Assembly: GCA_964527385.1 (NCBI GenBank)
Contig: CAZGPZ010000023.1
Span: forward strand, 1 to 16,217
DNA length: 16,217 nucleotides
Direction of reading: 5' to 3'
DNA from: JANWHZ01 sp964527385
Lineage (GTDB): Bacteria; Patescibacteriota; Saccharimonadia; Saccharimonadales; UBA4665
Shown in pieces: positions 14,227 to 16,217 of this stretch. The position numbers and the translations under genes were made by a program. The notes beneath the pieces were generated by a model. That model did not search any database. It saw nothing but the letters and a program-made list of their open reading frames with translations, and had not been told where the DNA came from. The first letter of the stretch is position 1. Each line of letters opens with the position of its first letter.

Positions 14227-14235
14227 AATATAGCA
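14227..14235 (-). promoter_or_regulatory. idi extended -10 promoter, leaderless type
   Basis: TGCTATATT on the minus strand matches TGnTATAAT except one base. Seven nucleotides separate it from the ATG, so transcription should begin at or 1 nt before the start codon. Confidence 0.55.
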
Positions 14236-14264
14236 GACAGCTGGGTGTTGCGCCTGTGCTGTCT
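14235..14264. repeat. 7-bp inverted repeat upstream of idi (operator-like)
   Basis: AGACAGC at 14235-14241 and GCTGTCT at 14258-14264 are perfect inverted copies with a 16-nt spacer. They touch the idi extended -10 and span its -35 region, as an operator would. The span also lies downstream of the HAD gene stop, so a transcript hairpin is an alternative. Confidence 0.4.
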
Positions 14265-14296
14265 AGATATTGCTTGCCAGCAACAATACCAAAAAA

Positions 14297-15004
14297 CTAG
14301 GCCGCACTTGTCGCTAGGTGATACCGCGGGACGGATCGCTTGGCTTCAAGTTGGGCAATAGCTTTAGGCAAGTCGCTGAAGCGCGAGATAATTGCATCAG
14401 CACCCGCCTCGGCGAAGTCCGGCTCGATCATAAGGCCGCTTTCGATTGTGGCAATAAATGCAAACCCCGCGCCTTTTGCGGCTTGCGCATCACCAAGAGT
14501 ATCACCAACGTAGACGCAATCTTCACGAAGTAGTTCATGCGTCCTAAGCACGATGTCGAAGGCCCGCGGGTCTGGCTTGTGATATTCCATCACATCCCGA
14601 TAGTAAAAGGCGTGAATTCGTCCGGATAGATCGTGATCCTTGGCTAGCAGGTGCGTTACCTCACTGCCAGACCGAGAAGTAACGACGTAGATTTCCTTGC
14701 CACGAGCCAAGAGCGTGTCAAGTGCCCGCAAGTTCGCCGGGAAAATGCTATCCATCTTGCCAGCTTTGACCCACTCGGGCCAGAGGCTGACAATTGCCTC
14801 GCGGAAAGCCTCGACATCAACGCCCGGCGAACGAGTGCCGATGATATCGAAAAGTGGTTTGCCCCACGTTTGCTGGTGCATCTCGCGCGTTTGGGGTTTT
14901 TGCCCGACAAGCCGCAGTGCCTCGTTCTCCATGGCAAAGCCGTCGGCTTCGTTCTGGCAGAGCGTATCATCAAAATCAATTAGTATCGCGCGGAACGTAT
15001 TCAT
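14297..15004 (-). CDS. HAD-superfamily phosphatase, phosphoglycolate phosphatase-like
   Basis: HAD phosphatases remove phosphate through an aspartyl intermediate. The 235-residue protein has all motifs: DFDDTL with nucleophile Asp10 and acid Asp12, VVTS near 107-110 (motif II), Lys143 in HKPDP (motif III), and VGDTLGDAQAAKGAG with Asp168 and Asp172 (motif IV). The helical cap between residues 20 and 90 places it in subfamily I near Gph/PpaX, but the substrate is uncertain. A TGGAATAAT extended -10 lies 5 nt before the ATG, and no Shine-Dalgarno is seen. Confidence 0.93.
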   Translation of the reverse strand: MNTFRAILIDFDDTLCQNEADGFAMENEALRLVGQKPQTREMHQQTWGKPLFDIIGTRSPGVDVEAFREAIVSLWPEWVKAGKMDSIFPANLRALDTLLARGKEIYVVTSRSGSEVTHLLAKDHDLSGRIHAFYYRDVMEYHKPDPRAFDIVLRTHELLREDCVYVGDTLGDAQAAKGAGFAFIATIESGLMIEPDFAEAGADAIISRFSDLPKAIAQLEAKRSVPRYHLATSAA

Positions 15005-15009
15005 CGGTT

Positions 15010-15018
15010 ATTATTCCA
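15010..15018 (-). promoter_or_regulatory. HAD gene extended -10 promoter, leaderless type
   Basis: TGGAATAAT on the minus strand (5 of 6 in the hexamer plus TGn) with 5 nt before the ATG. The expected start point coincides with the start codon. Confidence 0.5.
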
Positions 15019-15100
15019 TACTTAGTATCGGTTCGATGACCAATGGAAGCTAACATGGTAGCGCTTGTTGTCCGCCTTGTCAACCTATAGCCCTTACCAA

Positions 15101-15136
15101 TGAAAACGGGAGTGACCAGTACTTGGCACTCCCGTT
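15101..15136 (-). terminator. Rho-independent terminator after rpsJ
   Basis: On the minus strand AACGGGAGTG and CACTCCCGTT form a perfect 10-bp stem (15127-15136 with 15105-15114). Three further pairs (CCA with TGG) follow past a single-base bulge, and a TTTT run follows the stem. It lies 16 bp after the rpsJ stop and makes rpsJ a one-gene transcription unit. Confidence 0.85.
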
Positions 15137-15152
15137 CGGCAAGCATAGAACG

Positions 15153-15482
15153 TTACATTTTGATTTCGACGTCGCAGCCAGCAGGCAGGCTCAAATTCAT
15201 GAGGCTGTCGATAGTTTTTGGCGTCGGCTCAAACACGTCGATCAGGCGTTTGTGCGTGCGCATTTCGAATTGCTCGCGGCCCTTCTTGAAGACATGAGGG
15301 CTCTTCACCACAGTAAACGTCGCTTTGCGGGTTGGCAGCGGGATCGGGCCGGCAAGCGTTGCGCCGGTGCGCAGCGCCGTGTCGACGATCTGCTTGGCGG
15401 CTTGATCAATAACGCGGTGGTCATATGCCTTTAGGCGGATACGGATACGTTGTTTTTGTTCTGGTGCTTTGGCGTCAGCCAT
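15153..15482 (-). CDS. rpsJ: 30S ribosomal protein uS10
   Basis: uS10 belongs to the head of the small subunit and, as NusE, to antitermination complexes. The 109-residue protein has the landmarks QRIRIRLKAYDHRVIDQAAKQIVDTALRTGATLAGPIPLP and ATFTVVKSPHVFKKGREQFEMRTHKRLIDV. I chose ATG at 15480-15482 (MADAKAPEQK) because AAGGAG lies 8 nt upstream; the frame is open to 15533. Usually first in the S10 operon, here it has its own promoter, structured leader and terminator. Confidence 0.97.
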   Translation of the reverse strand: MADAKAPEQKQRIRIRLKAYDHRVIDQAAKQIVDTALRTGATLAGPIPLPTRKATFTVVKSPHVFKKGREQFEMRTHKRLIDVFEPTPKTIDSLMNLSLPAGCDVEIKM

Positions 15483-15592
15483 TTTATAGAATCTCCTTGC
15501 CGGCATACTCCCCGGCACCGAGCGCTGTAACATCCCGCCAAGACGATCTTGAGTGTCCGGGGCGTGACTTTTAGTCAGCGCTATTAATTAGT
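15483..15592 (-). promoter_or_regulatory. Structured rpsJ mRNA leader
   Basis: The predicted leader of about 110 nt has two local hairpins: GACT-3 nt-AGTC (15566-15576) and CAAGA-3 nt-TCTTG (15539-15551). Two longer-range pairings also exist: AGCGCTG at 15521-15527 with CAGCGCT at 15576-15582, and CCCCGG at 15510-15515 with CCGGGG at 15557-15562. The long-range helices interleave, so they form either a pseudoknot or mutually exclusive states close to the Shine-Dalgarno. Autoregulation by a ribosomal protein is inference. Confidence 0.5.
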
Positions 15593-15598
15593 AAAGCA

Positions 15599-15607
15599 AT
15601 AATAGCA
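15599..15607 (-). promoter_or_regulatory. rpsJ extended -10 promoter
   Basis: TGCTATTAT on the minus strand (TGn plus 5 of 6). Transcription should begin near 15592. The -35 region is weak (TTTCAT-like at a 17-nt spacing). Confidence 0.55.
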
Positions 15608-15666
15608 TAATCCCTGCTTTAATGAAAGTGAACAACCGCCACCTGTAGCGCCAACCGAGCGTCATT

Positions 15667-15675
15667 TGCTACTAT
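15667..15675 (+). promoter_or_regulatory. Extended -10 promoter of the right-edge plus-strand gene
   Basis: TGCTACTAT (TGn plus 5 of 6) with 9 nt before the GTG start codon, predicting a leader of about 3 nt. No Shine-Dalgarno is present. It is divergent from the rpsJ promoter about 60 bp away. Confidence 0.45.
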
Positions 15676-15684
15676 GTATAAAGC

Positions 15685-16217
15685 GTGAAACACAAAATAC
15701 ACTTTGTTTGCAGGGGGAACGTGTATCGGAGTCGTGTCGCGGAAGCCTTTTTTCGCAAGATCGGCGGAACACATGTCGAAGTGTCGTCGAGCGGCGTCGA
15801 GACCTGGCGCATGAATTTCGTCGAACCGACGCATATTCGTCCCGACCTGCTTACTACATGCGAAGAATGTGGGATCGACCGTTTTTTGGCGCCAAGCCGA
15901 ACGCAAACCACCGACGAGTTGCTAGCTCAAGCCGATCTTATCGTCTTCATGGATACGGACGTGCGCCGCGACGCACGCAAAAAATTTCACTTCAATGAAG
16001 ACAAGGCAGTCACATGGCGTGTCCACGATATCCTGGCAACAGCCGTCGGGATGGACATCAATCCGCGCACGCATCGCAATCAGAAAAAAATATTCACTAG
16101 GACTGCCGCCAAAATCCAAAAACTGTGCGAGTCGCTCGAGCATGAAGTCAATCATGTCAGCTGGACCGACGTAGTCGATGACCAGAACCAACCACTCGGC
16201 TACAGCCTGCCTCTGTC
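15685..16217 (+). CDS. Low-molecular-weight protein-tyrosine-phosphatase-like protein (partial, 3' end missing)
   Basis: The frame opens at GTG 15685 just after an in-frame stop and runs past the window (177 codons). The N-terminus VKHKIHFVCRGNVYRSRVAEAFF carries the CX5RS phosphate loop of the LMW-PTP/arsenate reductase fold (Cys9, Arg15, Ser16), followed by a VSSSGVET strand and an ADLIVFMD strand. Substrates could be phosphotyrosine, phosphoarginine or arsenate. The usual Asp-Pro general-acid motif is not obvious; VHDILATAVGMD may stand in its place. After residue 145 or so the protein continues beyond the normal domain length. Confidence 0.8.
   Translation, partial: MKHKIHFVCRGNVYRSRVAEAFFRKIGGTHVEVSSSGVETWRMNFVEPTHIRPDLLTTCEECGIDRFLAPSRTQTTDELLAQADLIVFMDTDVRRDARKKFHFNEDKAVTWRVHDILATAVGMDINPRTHRNQKKIFTRTAAKIQKLCESLEHEVNHVSWTDVVDDQNQPLGYSLPL

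Noticed and set aside
15666..15998. 110-codon plus-strand ORF at the right edge
   Set aside because: It is a frame shadow of the GTG-started phosphatase-like gene, which has a real motif (CX5RS) in another frame.

Overview
The window looks like a chromosomal segment of a Candidate Phyla Radiation (Patescibacteria) bacterium, most likely Candidatus Saccharibacteria (TM7). This rests on the very compact ribosomal-protein cluster, the absence of rpmD (uL30) between rpsE and rplO (a recognised CPR trait), the zinc-free long form of uS14, and standard stop-codon use. The phylum call is inference; the CPR call is firmer. Almost everything is on the minus strand, so the genes read from high to low coordinates.

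Region by region in the direction of transcription. At about 15.6-15.1 kb, rpsJ (uS10) stands alone with its own extended -10 promoter, a structured leader of about 110 nt and its own rho-independent terminator. It is therefore cut off from the rest of the S10 operon. At 15.0-12.1 kb is an island of single genes: a HAD phosphatase, a type I isopentenyl-diphosphate isomerase (idi), an unknown plus-strand gene, a small two-helix membrane protein and a Nudix hydrolase. Several island genes have a -10 element only 5-9 nt before the start codon and no Shine-Dalgarno sequence, which suggests leaderless transcripts.

At 12.15-11.8 kb is a 340-bp regulatory stretch with an operator-like inverted repeat and two abutting hairpins just before rplC. 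At 11.8-2.9 kb is one tightly coupled operon: rplC-rplD-rplW-rplB-orf91-rpsS-rplV-rpsC-rplP-rpmC-rpsQ-rplN-rplX-rplE-rpsN-rpsH-rplF-rplR-rpsE-rplO. Its only stranger is a 91-residue unknown ORF between rplB and rpsS. A terminator follows rplO.

At 2.7-0.4 kb, secY is followed by an unknown gene where adk/map often sit. Then comes infA, with a near-consensus promoter of its own. The first bases of another gene (M-I-R-, possibly rpsM) lie at the left edge. At the right edge, a plus-strand gene for a low-molecular-weight protein-tyrosine-phosphatase-like protein starts with GTG and runs off the window.

Most genes make the ribosome (30S and 50S proteins, IF1) and the Sec translocon channel. The rpsJ-rplC island carries phosphate or pyrophosphate hydrolases and one isoprenoid enzyme. 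No tRNA, rRNA, CRISPR array, insertion sequence or clear mobile element was seen. No wholly new system is evident. The most unusual points are the split S10 operon with two structured leaders, the leaderless promoter set, and the unknown ORFs embedded in the ribosomal cluster.
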